DNA of 64,000 bases from Nostoc linckia NIES-25 (GTDB lineage: Bacteria; Cyanobacteriota; Cyanobacteriia; Cyanobacteriales; Nostocaceae), in the NCBI RefSeq assembly GCF_002368035.1, contig NZ_AP018222.1, positions 4,909,508-4,973,507 on the forward strand. The letters run 5' to 3'. Positions 41,333 to 49,248 of the stretch are shown here, piece by piece (the first letter of the stretch is position 1; every line of letters begins with the position of its first letter). The notes beneath the pieces are model-generated. The model ran no database searches. It saw only the letters and a program-made list of their open reading frames with translations, and was not told the DNA's origin. The position numbers and the translations under genes are program-made.

Positions 41333-42067
41333 TTAACTCTGTAACCTGGAATTTATATAAGCATTATCAGTTAATAAAGGTACGCAATCACTAATATTAA
41401 ATGCAGCCGCCAGTTCAACATCTGGTTCAAAACCTTTTTCTATCAATTCTTTACCAGAACTGCATTTTTTCAAGTATCCTACTAAATCCTGCTGGAAAGC
41501 TTTAAATGCTGCTATAGCTGCTTCGGCTTCTGGGGATAAACTAGCAGGTAAATAGCTAAGAATTGCCCCAGCACCAATCAAATCTTCAAAAGCAGGTCGG
41601 AGGCTACCATCATCTTTCCATCTCTCACCAGCAGGAATCACAGCAATTTTATCGCCATACTTTTGGGCAAACTCAGCTACAGCTTGGCAATTTCGCAAAC
41701 AGCCAGCCAAAGTTGGTGTATTTCCAGTATGTAAAGTTAAAAAAGAACCATTAGGTGAAGGCAAAACTAGTCTAGTTCCAGCGGGAATTTTTTCTAGTGA
41801 CTTTGGTGAAAGAGAATATCCAGTTGTTGTCCAACGTTGTCTATGACTTGCTAATTCTGCTTGTAGAGATTTTGCATAATCAATAACTGATTCATCTTTA
41901 TATGCGTAGGGAAAAATTATCGCACCATTGTTTGTGGCAATTTCTACACAAGTAGAAAAAGAAAGAACATCAACTATTATTACCACATCGCTGATAGAAG
42001 CAAGTTGAGAAACTCCTTGTGCGCCCCATTCACACCGTAAATCAAACTCTGATTGGTCATAAATCAT
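41333..42067 (-). CDS. comB: 2-phosphosulfolactate phosphatase family protein
   Basis: 244-residue ComB-family phosphatase. Seen: VVIIVDVLSFSTCVE (metal-binding Asp region, about 28-42), VLPSPNGSFL, GCLRNCQAVAEFA, and IPAGERWKDDGSLRPAFEDLIGAGAI, the conserved catalytic block. In methanogens ComB makes (R)-3-sulfolactate for coenzyme M; cyanobacteria lack that pathway, so the substrate here may be another phospho-sulfonate or hydroxy acid phosphate. Convergent with the secreted paralogue with directly adjacent stop codons (TAATTA). Confidence 0.85.
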   Translation of the reverse strand: MIYDQSEFDLRCEWGAQGVSQLASISDVVIIVDVLSFSTCVEIATNNGAIIFPYAYKDESVIDYAKSLQAELASHRQRWTTTGYSLSPKSLEKIPAGTRLVLPSPNGSFLTLHTGNTPTLAGCLRNCQAVAEFAQKYGDKIAVIPAGERWKDDGSLRPAFEDLIGAGAILSYLPASLSPEAEAAIAAFKAFQQDLVGYLKKCSSGKELIEKGFEPDVELAAAFNISDCVPLLTDNAYINSRLQS

Positions 42068-42299
42068 AAGAGCGATCGCTTTTATACAATATTATAGAAA
42101 TTCAACCATAGATAAGTAAGTAAATGTAAATAATTAAAGGTTTGTAGTAACCACTTTAGTGCTTTAACCCTGACTATGAACTAATGCCCAGGCCTAAATC
42201 TAAAGCTTTGATCGAAGTTTGGGCGGTAAGTGGATCGGCGTTTATAGATTATTCCGTTGCAAGCTATAATTCATATAAAACTTAAAAGGTAAAAATATC

Positions 42300-42857
42300 A
42301 TGAATTTCGCTGTCAAAATTTCCTCTAGCGATACAGCACCAAAGTCAACTTATGATGTGCTGATTGAAAATCAACCAGATGGCACAGTTAAAGCAACATT
42401 GCTAGGTTTACCAGACTGTCAAGGTTTAGGTAATACAGAAACAGAAGCAATAGAAAAAGTCAGTCAAAGTTTACAAAATAGGTTAGAGAATGCCAAGATA
42501 GTTACTTTAGCAATTGAACCAACTCAATCAGAAAATCCTTGGTTGAAATTTGCGGGAATGCACAAAGATAATCCTCTTTTTGAGCAAGTACTTGATTATA
42601 TAGAAGAAGAACGTAGTGAATTTGATAAACAAATGGAGACATGCCATGAAAACTTTATTAATGAATTAGATAATCAACTAGAAAAATTGGGACAGACAGA
42701 TTTGGATGATAATATAACAATGAAGCGCTTTTATCTTGACCAGCTTAATCTTGACAAATTGGGGCTTATAAATTTAGATGAATTTACAAAAATTTTATAT
42801 GCTATTGAGCTTAATCAAAAGAGGCAAATAAATGATGAGGAGTCTAATTTAGAGTGA
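42300..42857 (+). CDS. HicB-like antitoxin with a long C-terminal extension
   Basis: 185 residues. Residues 1-75 (YDVLIENQPDGTVKATLLGLPDCQGLGNTETEAIEKV) form the partial RNase H-like HicB fold. NPWLKFAGMHKDNPLFEQVLDYI (about 80-102) is the linker usual at the end of cyanobacterial HicB-like antitoxins. About 65 extra residues (Asn/Leu/Asp-rich helices) follow. Start of a toxin-antitoxin operon: its TGA overlaps the GTG of the PIN toxin. I infer that the C-terminal part contacts the toxin. AT-rich. Confidence 0.72.
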   Translation: MNFAVKISSSDTAPKSTYDVLIENQPDGTVKATLLGLPDCQGLGNTETEAIEKVSQSLQNRLENAKIVTLAIEPTQSENPWLKFAGMHKDNPLFEQVLDYIEEERSEFDKQMETCHENFINELDNQLEKLGQTDLDDNITMKRFYLDQLNLDKLGLINLDEFTKILYAIELNQKRQINDEESNLE

Positions 42858-43318
42858 CTAATTTATATATATTAGATACAGACCACTTTTCACTTTTACA
42901 ACGTGGTAACCTAATACTAACACAGCGTATAAATCAGAAAAAAGCTGAAAGTCTTGCTGTAACCGTGGTTACACTAGAGGAGAAAATGAAAGGATGGCTG
43001 AGTAGTATCAATAAATGTAATAGTGAGCCTTTCAAATCTAATAATGTTAAGAACTTAGTATGGGCTTATAAAGGCTTGGCAGATGAAATAGAGCTTTTTA
43101 AAAATATTCGTTTATTGTATTTTGATAATAGCGCTTATGAAATGTACCGATATTTAGTTATGCAAAAACTTCAGAAAATAGGGGCGCGAGATTTGCGTAT
43201 TGCGGCAATTGCACAATCTGTAAATGGAATTGTAGTAACCCGCAACTGGAAACATTTTGAAAAAGTCCCCGGTTTGCTTATGGAAGATTGGACAATACCT
43301 TTACCAAATGAAAAATAG
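42854..43318 (+). CDS. PIN-domain toxin (VapC-like)
   Basis: 154 residues from a GTG that overlaps the antitoxin stop (4 bp). PIN acidic residues: D8 in LDTDH, E42 in VTLEEKMKGW, D112 in RDLRIAAIA. The C-terminal TRNWKHFEKVPGLLMEDW is the family signature, but the position normally occupied by the fourth Asp (TRN-x-x-D-F) is His here. Expected activity is Mg-dependent RNA cleavage, inhibited by the upstream protein. The missing fourth acid may lower activity. AT-rich, typical of mobile toxin-antitoxin genes. Confidence 0.82.
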   Translation: MTNLYILDTDHFSLLQRGNLILTQRINQKKAESLAVTVVTLEEKMKGWLSSINKCNSEPFKSNNVKNLVWAYKGLADEIELFKNIRLLYFDNSAYEMYRYLVMQKLQKIGARDLRIAAIAQSVNGIVVTRNWKHFEKVPGLLMEDWTIPLPNEK

Positions 43319-43620
43319 CTAAATTTATTAGCTATTTAAATTAATGAGCATTTAGTTACTGTAAGCCAATTTATAGGTTTTTTATTTGCTATAATTACAG
43401 ATTTACGAAGGTATTTCATTGCTTTATAAGACATAAATTAATTTTTTTACTATCTAAATAATTACTCAAATATTAATGTTTTTATTGAAACAAAATCCAT
43501 AATTTAACAAAGTTGGAATAATCGAGCGTTGCACTTTCTAATGGCGATCGCAAGCAATTATCTGTCTACCCTAAGTGTCCAGTATTCGCTAAACTCAAAA
43601 CTGCTGCGTTATTCCTCATC
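43319..43620. other. Gene-free AT-rich gap
   Basis: About 300 bp between the toxin gene and the methyltransferase on the same strand. Very AT-rich; one HIP1-like GGCGATCGC at about 43542. No hairpin or gene is seen. Confidence 0.6.
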
Positions 43621-44802
43621 ATGTCGGATTCCCAAACTGTTAGTGCTGCTGTTGCAAAACTCTACAATACCTACCCATTTCCGCCAGAAGCTTTGTTGGA
43701 CGAACCACCTCCAGGGTATAATTGGCGCTGGAATTGGCTAGCCGCTTATAACTTCTGCACGGGTCAAAAACCCCAAAAGCAAGATATCCGCATTTTAGAT
43801 GCTGGTTGCGGTACCGGTGTCAGTACGGAGTACTTGGTTCACCTCAATCCTCAGGCTTCTGTTGTGGGAATTGACCTTAGTAGTGGTGCTTTGGATGTAG
43901 CAAAAGAACGTTGTCAGCGTTCTGGGGCTACCCGCGTTGAGTTTCATCACCTCAGCTTGTTTGATGCGGAACAGTTACCGGGTGAGTTTGATTTAATTAA
44001 CTGTGTCGGCGTTTTGCATCATACCGCCGACCCAATTGGTGGTATTCAAGCCTTGGCGAAAAAGTTAGCCCCAGGCGGCTTAATGCACATTTTTGTCTAC
44101 GGTGAGTTGGGACGCTGGGAAATTCAACTCATGCAAAAAGCGATCGCCATTCTCCAAGGTGACAAACGCGGCGACTACCGCGATGGTGTCCAAGTCGGAC
44201 GCAAGATATTTAACTCTTTACCAGAAAATAATCGAATTGTCAAGTATGAAAAACAGCGTTGGTCGTTAGAAAACCACAAGGACGAACACTTTGCTGATAT
44301 GTACGTTCATCCCCAGGAAATTGACTACAACATCGATACGCTGTTTGAATTAATCGATGCTTCGGGATTGGAGTTTATTGGTTTCTCGAATCCGAGTTTT
44401 TGGAATTTAGATAGACTTTTGGGTAAAGCACCAGAGTTGATAGAACGGGCACAAGGATTGAGCGACCGCCAACGTTATCGGCTGATAGAATTACTAGATC
44501 CAGAAGTTAGCCATTACGAGTTTTTCCTCGGTCGTCCTTCCCTAGTTAAAGCCGACTGGTCAGACGATAACGCGTTATTGGCAGCAACTCCGGAACTTAA
44601 TCCTTGTATCGAAGGATTTCCCAGTCAATCTTTCTTTAATTACGATTATCAGATTGTGAAATTGTCAGTTCCAGAGTTTGAATTTATGCAAAGGTGTGAT
44701 GCTAATTCCACAGTGGCAGAAATTTTGTCAGGTGTGGAACTGGAATTAGATGGGGTCAGAAAGCTTGTTCAACAGCAGTTGATTTTATTGACACCAGCTT
44801 AA
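43621..44802 (+). CDS. Class I SAM-dependent methyltransferase with C-terminal extension
   Basis: 393 residues. The N-terminal LYNTYPFPPE is a hallmark of a bacterial methyltransferase group. Motif I is LDAGCGTGVSTEYL (about 59-72), followed by VGIDLSSGALDVAKER, NCVGVLHHTADP (motif IV-like) and LAPGGLMHIFVYGELGRWE. The last 190 residues form an additional domain with FLGRPSL and a small winged-helix-like end (VAEILSGVELELDGVRKLVQQ). Substrate unknown; conserved in cyanobacteria next to various genes. Monocistronic. Confidence 0.87.
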   Translation: MSDSQTVSAAVAKLYNTYPFPPEALLDEPPPGYNWRWNWLAAYNFCTGQKPQKQDIRILDAGCGTGVSTEYLVHLNPQASVVGIDLSSGALDVAKERCQRSGATRVEFHHLSLFDAEQLPGEFDLINCVGVLHHTADPIGGIQALAKKLAPGGLMHIFVYGELGRWEIQLMQKAIAILQGDKRGDYRDGVQVGRKIFNSLPENNRIVKYEKQRWSLENHKDEHFADMYVHPQEIDYNIDTLFELIDASGLEFIGFSNPSFWNLDRLLGKAPELIERAQGLSDRQRYRLIELLDPEVSHYEFFLGRPSLVKADWSDDNALLAATPELNPCIEGFPSQSFFNYDYQIVKLSVPEFEFMQRCDANSTVAEILSGVELELDGVRKLVQQQLILLTPA

Positions 44803-45273
44803 TGACAGTTTAATTTAGAGTTTTGGTGATGGGCGATCGCTCATCACGAATTTTGGCAAATCTGATGTAAATTAGAAAAGTGCCCCATCAACTGAGTGTT
44901 GCACGCTGGAAAAGTTAGAACTTTCTGGAATTCAGCAGTGGTGCAAAGTCTAACAACAAGGCGCTACTTTACAAATTCTGCTTTGCAGTTAGCGTCTTTA
45001 CTCCTCAATAACGACTTAGTTTCAACACCAAGATGCTGATGATACAAAAATCTTGGAGGACAATTATTCACTAAAAAAGCCAAAATTTGCAGAAGTTGAG
45101 AATTCTTCAGGCATTAATTCTTGATTATTGCCACATTTTCTGATAGTACCTCATGGAACGCTCTATTAATACAACAGAGCGTGACTTTGTTTCGTTTTTC
45201 ACATTGGTAAGAAGTTAATTGTTTTTTTCTAAAGTATTGTTACCGGATCGTGATATGATTCAGCTGACTGAAT
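44803..45273. other. Gene-free region upstream of the ATP synthase operon
   Basis: 471 bp expected to hold the atp operon promoter and leader. One GGCGATCGC at about 44833. AT-rich; no ORF with coding character, and no strong hairpin found. Several T-rich stretches make the promoter position ambiguous. Confidence 0.6.
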
Positions 45274-45753
45274 GTGCAGTCATCCTCTTTAGCTGTACTA
45301 CTTTCGAGTTCCGTGAGCTTGTCAGAAGAACCAATTGCACCGACTCCGACGACACGACAAGATGCTAAAACTGATTCTGAGAACGCAGAATCAGGTAACA
45401 CTATGGGAGAGTTCTATCAACTTTACCAGAAGTTATTTGTAATCACACTTGTCTTGACGGGGATTATTTTTATCTCTGTGTGGATTTTTTATTCCTTAAA
45501 CATTGCTCTCAATTATTTGATTGGAGCGTGTACAGGTGTGGTTTACTTAAAAATGCTGGCTAAAGATGTTGAGCAACTCGGTAGTGAGAAAACCCGTTTG
45601 AGCAAAACTCGTTTTGCGCTGTTTATTGGGTTGATTGTATTAGCAACTCAATGGCATGAGCTAAAGATTGTGCCCATATTTTTGGGATTTTTAACCTACA
45701 AAGCGACGCTCCTCGTCTATATGGTGCAAACTGCGTTCATTCCTGATTCTTAA
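45274..45753 (+). CDS. atp1: ATP synthase subunit I (Atp1/AtpI type)
   Basis: 159 residues from a GTG, or 116 from the ATG at 45403 (MGEFYQLYQKLF), where conservation seems to begin. Four hydrophobic segments (about 57-75, 78-96, 111-125 and 128-148) match the small assembly factor that helps build the c-ring. Located first in the atp operon, immediately before subunit a, as in other cyanobacteria. The N-terminal Ser/Thr/Asp-rich part may not be translated. Confidence 0.85.
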   Translation: MQSSSLAVLLSSSVSLSEEPIAPTPTTRQDAKTDSENAESGNTMGEFYQLYQKLFVITLVLTGIIFISVWIFYSLNIALNYLIGACTGVVYLKMLAKDVEQLGSEKTRLSKTRFALFIGLIVLATQWHELKIVPIFLGFLTYKATLLVYMVQTAFIPDS

Positions 45754-45814
45754 AAAATCAGGCTCACTAAAGACAATACTCCCAATCCTCGCTCGTTGGG
45801 GAAATGCTTGAAGA

Positions 45815-46579
45815 ATGCAAATGCTTAGTGTCTTAAACGCCTTTAATTCTTTTCCCCTAGCCGAATTAGAAGTAGGTCATCATTTCTACTGGCAGTTAGG
45901 CAATCTTAAAATTCATGGGCAAGTTTTTCTGACCTCGTGGTTTGTGATTAGCATTTTAGTAGTGGCCTCAATCGCTGCTACTCGCAACGCTCAAAGAATT
46001 CCCAAGGGTATCCAAAACTTGATGGAATATGCCCTGGAATTTATTCGAGATTTGGCAAAAAACCAACTTGGTGAGAAAGAGTACCGCCCTTGGGTACCAT
46101 TTATTGGTACTTTGTTCTTGTTTATTTTCGTATCGAACTGGTCAGGTGCGTTAATTCCCTGGAAGCTCATCAAGCTACCTTCAGGCGAATTGGCAGCTCC
46201 CACCAATGACATCAATACGACTGTTGCATTGGCACTGCTAACTTCTTTAGCGTACTTTTACGCGGGTTTTAGCAAGCGGGGTTTGGGCTACTTCAAGAAA
46301 TACATAGAGCCAACACCTGTTTTATTGCCGATCGCAATTCTCGAAGATTTTACCAAGCCCCTCTCCCTAAGCTTCCGTCTATTCGGCAACATATTGGCGG
46401 ACGAATTGGTAGTAGCGGTGCTGGTTCTGCTAGTTCCTCTATTTATACCTCTGCCTGTAATGGCTCTGGGTTTGTTTACTAGCGCCATTCAAGCCCTAGT
46501 TTTTGCTACCCTAGCCGGAGCCTACATTCATGAGGCGATGGAGGGACATGGTGGAGAAGAGCATGAGGAGGCACATTAG
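45815..46579 (+). CDS. atpB: ATP synthase Fo subunit a
   Basis: 254 residues, called atpI in plastid-style nomenclature. Several membrane helices. The essential Arg lies in SLSFRLFGNILADELV, the signature of subunit a; the C-terminal AYIHEAMEGHGGEEHEEAH is the usual charged tail. Forms the proton half-channels against the c-ring. 61 bp after atp1, 107 bp before the subunit c gene. Confidence 0.96.
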   Translation: MQMLSVLNAFNSFPLAELEVGHHFYWQLGNLKIHGQVFLTSWFVISILVVASIAATRNAQRIPKGIQNLMEYALEFIRDLAKNQLGEKEYRPWVPFIGTLFLFIFVSNWSGALIPWKLIKLPSGELAAPTNDINTTVALALLTSLAYFYAGFSKRGLGYFKKYIEPTPVLLPIAILEDFTKPLSLSFRLFGNILADELVVAVLVLLVPLFIPLPVMALGLFTSAIQALVFATLAGAYIHEAMEGHGGEEHEEAH

Positions 46580-46686
46580 AGTCCCTCAGTTGATGTAATG
46601 TTAGATTTTGGATGCTCAATTTGGATGCAATTCCAAATCTCAACACAAAAATTGTTCGTTTTGTACTCAAGGTAAGGTAAATCAAC

Positions 46687-46980
46687 ATGGGTTCATTAAT
46701 TTCTGCTTCTTACGTTCTTGCGGCAGCCGGCACTATCGATCCTTTAATTTCTGCTGCTTCAGTTCTAGCTGCTGCTTTGGCGATCGGTTTAGCTGCAATT
46801 GGCCCTGGTATCGGTCAAGGAAACGCTGCCGGCCAAGCAGTAGAAGGTATCGCTCGTCAACCTGAAGCAGAAGGAAAAATTCGGGGTACTCTACTGTTAA
46901 CCCTGGCTTTCATGGAATCCTTGACAATCTACGGTCTAGTTATTGCTTTGGTGTTGCTATTTGCTAACCCCTTCGCATAA
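46687..46980 (+). CDS. atpE: ATP synthase Fo subunit c with N-terminal duplication
   Basis: Subunit c (atpH in plastid-style naming), two helices with the polar loop ARQPEAEGKIRG and the proton-carrying Glu77 (FMESLTIYG). Length 97, against the usual 81 in cyanobacteria. The canonical MDPL start is here IDPL (ATC codon), and 16 residues precede it. These residues (SLISASYVLAAA, codons 46693-46728) repeat the next segment (PLISAASVLAAA, 46741-46776), so the extension looks like a 48-bp tandem duplication. Ribosome-binding AAGGTAAGGTAA precedes the upstream ATG, and there is no usable start between. Either the extra segment is removed, or the ring has unusual N-termini. Confidence 0.95.
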   Translation: MGSLISASYVLAAAGTIDPLISAASVLAAALAIGLAAIGPGIGQGNAAGQAVEGIARQPEAEGKIRGTLLLTLAFMESLTIYGLVIALVLLFANPFA

Positions 46981-47334
46981 AAGGTAAAAATTTCTGAGAT
47001 TGTAGAGACGTGAATTATCGCGCCTCTACCTTCTAAAGATTTTGGGCATTTAGTCAAGCAATTTTAGACTTTGGCTATGCTCAGTCCAACGATTTTGGAT
47101 TTTAGATTATTCACAGTTTTGGGCAATATGCCGAAGCTTGTAGATAGAAGAAATCCCAAATCAGTAATCTAAAATACCCAGAGCAACGTATCCTTGGGTT
47201 GGTGTTAATCTAAAACCGCTCGCTCTAAAATCCAAAACCCCTTGACCCTTGTTGGCTATCGGCCTGTAAAAATATCAAAGGTTGGATGATTTTGCTAGCC
47301 ATGAAAACTGCTACTCCAGCCAAAGAGGAGAGAA
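46981..47334. other. Gene-free spacer between subunit c and b' genes
   Basis: 354 bp. An imperfect GTAGAG(A/G)CG palindrome lies at 47002-47029. Beyond it, repeated variants of AAATCCCAAATC/AATCTAAAAT and GATTTTGGATTTTAGATT are able to form weak pairings. The spacer may reduce or process the downstream message so that c is made in excess over b/b'. No gene seen. Confidence 0.6.
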
Positions 47335-47766
47335 ATGTTTGATTTCGATGCTACCTTGCCCTTCATGGCATTGCAGTTCCTGTTATTGGCAGCTTTGTTG
47401 AATGTAATTTTCTATAAGCCACTCACCAAGGTACTAGACGATCGCGATAACTACATCCGGACGAATACCCTTGATGCAAAAGAAAGCTTGGCAAAAGCCG
47501 AGCGGTTAGCCGCAGAATACGAGCAGCAGCTCGCAGACGCTCGCAGACAATCGCAAGCTACTGTAGAAGCAGCTCAAGTCGAAGCTAAGAAAATTACTGC
47601 ACAAAAAATCGCTGAGGCGCAAAAAGAAGCTCAGTCTCAACGAGAACAAGCTGCTGTTGAAATAGAACAACAAAAGCAGGAAGCTTTGCGTACCTTAGAG
47701 CAACAAGTTGATGGTCTAAGTAGACAGATTCTAGAAAAACTATTGGGACAACCGGTAGTTAGATAA
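47335..47766 (+). CDS. atpF2: ATP synthase Fo subunit b'
   Basis: 143 residues (atpG in plastid-style naming). One N-terminal membrane helix (about 8-26, FMALQFLLLAALLNVIFY), then a long Ala/Gln/Lys/Glu-rich helix forming the peripheral stalk with subunit b. Having distinct b and b' is characteristic of photosynthetic bacteria and plastids. The GAGGAG ahead of the ATG is a good ribosome site. Confidence 0.95.
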   Translation: MFDFDATLPFMALQFLLLAALLNVIFYKPLTKVLDDRDNYIRTNTLDAKESLAKAERLAAEYEQQLADARRQSQATVEAAQVEAKKITAQKIAEAQKEAQSQREQAAVEIEQQKQEALRTLEQQVDGLSRQILEKLLGQPVVR

Positions 47767-47877
47767 GCTGGCACGAGTAGTTCTGTGTCAGCATAGGCGC
47801 AGCTGGACACTAGTTCCAGAGCGCTAAATTAAGTGTCAAAAAAAAGGCACTTTTTTCCTTCGGAATGAAAGATACTT

Positions 47878-47944
47878 GATTTCCCTTCAGGATTTATTTA
47901 CCTGATTCCCTTACGGGATTTATTTAGCTAATTCCCTTACCGGA
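47878..47944. repeat. GATTTCCCTT/GATTCCCTTAC direct repeats
   Basis: Three imperfect direct units of about 26 bp between b' and b: each has (T)GATTTCCCTTC/ACGG followed by GATTTATTTA. Non-coding. Confidence 0.6.
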
Positions 47945-47978
47945 AAACACTAACGTACAGCAAGCAGCGCACTTGTAA

Positions 47979-48551
47979 ATGGGTATCATGGGCACATTCT
48001 TATTACTTGCCGCAGAAGCGAACGCTGTTGGCTCTGAACTGGCAGAAGGCGCAGCAGAAGGTGGTTTCGGTCTAAATCTAGACATATTAGAAACCAATCT
48101 GATCAATCTAGCGATTCTGGTTGGCATATTATTCTACTTCGGACGTAAAGTTTTAAGCAATATCCTGAACGAGCGACAATCCAATATTGCCAACGCCATT
48201 CAGGAAGCAGAAGGGCGCTTAAAAGAGGCCAAGGTTGCCCTATCCCAAGCGCAAAAGCAGTTAACCGAAGCTCAAGCAGAGGCACAACGCATCCGCAAAG
48301 CTGCTGAAGAAAACGCCCAAAAAGCGAAAGAAGCTTTATTGGCGAAGGCGGCACAAGACGTAGAACGCTTGAAACAAACAGCAGCAGCGGACTTAAACAC
48401 CGAACAAGAGCGGGCGATCGCCCAACTGCGCCAACGGGTAGCTACACTAGCATTACAAAGAGTCGAGTCGCAACTCAAAGGCGGAATTGCTGACGATGCT
48501 CAACAAAGTTTAATTGACCGCAGCATCGCACAATTGGGAGGCAGTGTATGA
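47979..48551 (+). CDS. atpF: ATP synthase Fo subunit b
   Basis: 190 residues with a possible alternative start three codons downstream. Membrane helix at about 43-60 (LINLAILVGILFYFGRK) preceded by an acidic segment, then a long charged coiled-coil helix. Partner of b' in the peripheral stalk. Its TGA overlaps the ATG of the delta subunit by 4 bp. 212 bp after b'; the gap contains ATTCCCTTACGGG-type repeats (47878-47944). Confidence 0.94.
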   Translation: MGIMGTFLLLAAEANAVGSELAEGAAEGGFGLNLDILETNLINLAILVGILFYFGRKVLSNILNERQSNIANAIQEAEGRLKEAKVALSQAQKQLTEAQAEAQRIRKAAEENAQKAKEALLAKAAQDVERLKQTAAADLNTEQERAIAQLRQRVATLALQRVESQLKGGIADDAQQSLIDRSIAQLGGSV

Positions 48552-49102
48552 CAAGTCAAGTAGCGACAGTCGAAGTAGCCCAACCGTATGCACAGGCACT
48601 TTTGTCAATAGCGCAATCGAAAAATTTGACAGAAGAGTTCGGAGAAGATGCGCGTACTCTCCTCGGTCTGCTCTCAACAAACAAAGAGCTACAAAACTTC
48701 TTGGGCAACCCATTTATTCAGCCTGAGAAAAAAAAATCTCTCATCAGACAACTAGTCGGTGAAGGCGCTAATCCCTACTTACGCAATTTCTTGCTGGTAC
48801 TGGTAGATAAGCGACGCATTGCCTTCTTGGAACCGATTTTAAAGCAATATCTAGCGCTGTTGCGGCAGCTGAACCAAACCGTATTGGCGGAAGTAACTTC
48901 AGCCGTTCCCCTCACAGAAGCTCAACAGCAAGCAATTAGAGAAAAAGTGATTGCCATTACTAATGCTCGTCAAGTCGAACTGGAAACCAAAGTAGACGGC
49001 GAATTAATTGGTGGTGTGATTATTAAAGTCGGCTCCCAAGTAATTGACGCCAGCATTCGGGGTCAGCTGCGCCGCCTTTCTTTGCGCTTAACTAGTGGTT
49101 AG
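48548..49102 (+). CDS. atpH: ATP synthase F1 subunit delta
   Basis: 184 residues (atpD in plastid-style naming). An N-terminal helical domain (VAQPYAQALLSIAQSKNL), middle FLLVLVDKRR, and the C-terminal VDGELIGGVIIKVGSQVIDASIRGQL, which is the conserved signature. Connects the top of F1 to the b/b' stalk. Translationally coupled to atpF (ATGA). Confidence 0.96.
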   Translation: MTSQVATVEVAQPYAQALLSIAQSKNLTEEFGEDARTLLGLLSTNKELQNFLGNPFIQPEKKKSLIRQLVGEGANPYLRNFLLVLVDKRRIAFLEPILKQYLALLRQLNQTVLAEVTSAVPLTEAQQQAIREKVIAITNARQVELETKVDGELIGGVIIKVGSQVIDASIRGQLRRLSLRLTSG

Positions 49103-49105
49103 AAA

Positions 49106-49215
49106 ATGGGGACTGGGGACTGGGGACTGGGTACTAGGAAAGAATTATTGTAATTCCTAATCCCAATCCTTAATCACCAATTCCTAATCACCAATCCCCA
49201 ATCCCCAGTCCCTTG
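49106..49215. repeat. GGGGACT/AATCCCC heptamer repeats
   Basis: Left part: several GGGGACT-like units; right part: ATCCCCAATCCCCAGTCCC-type units, which can fold back onto the left part. Fills the space between delta and alpha. The same class is present at 36255-36395. Confidence 0.75.
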
Positions 49216-49248
49216 TAGTTCAGTCTCGCAAGCAAAAAAGATAGACAC

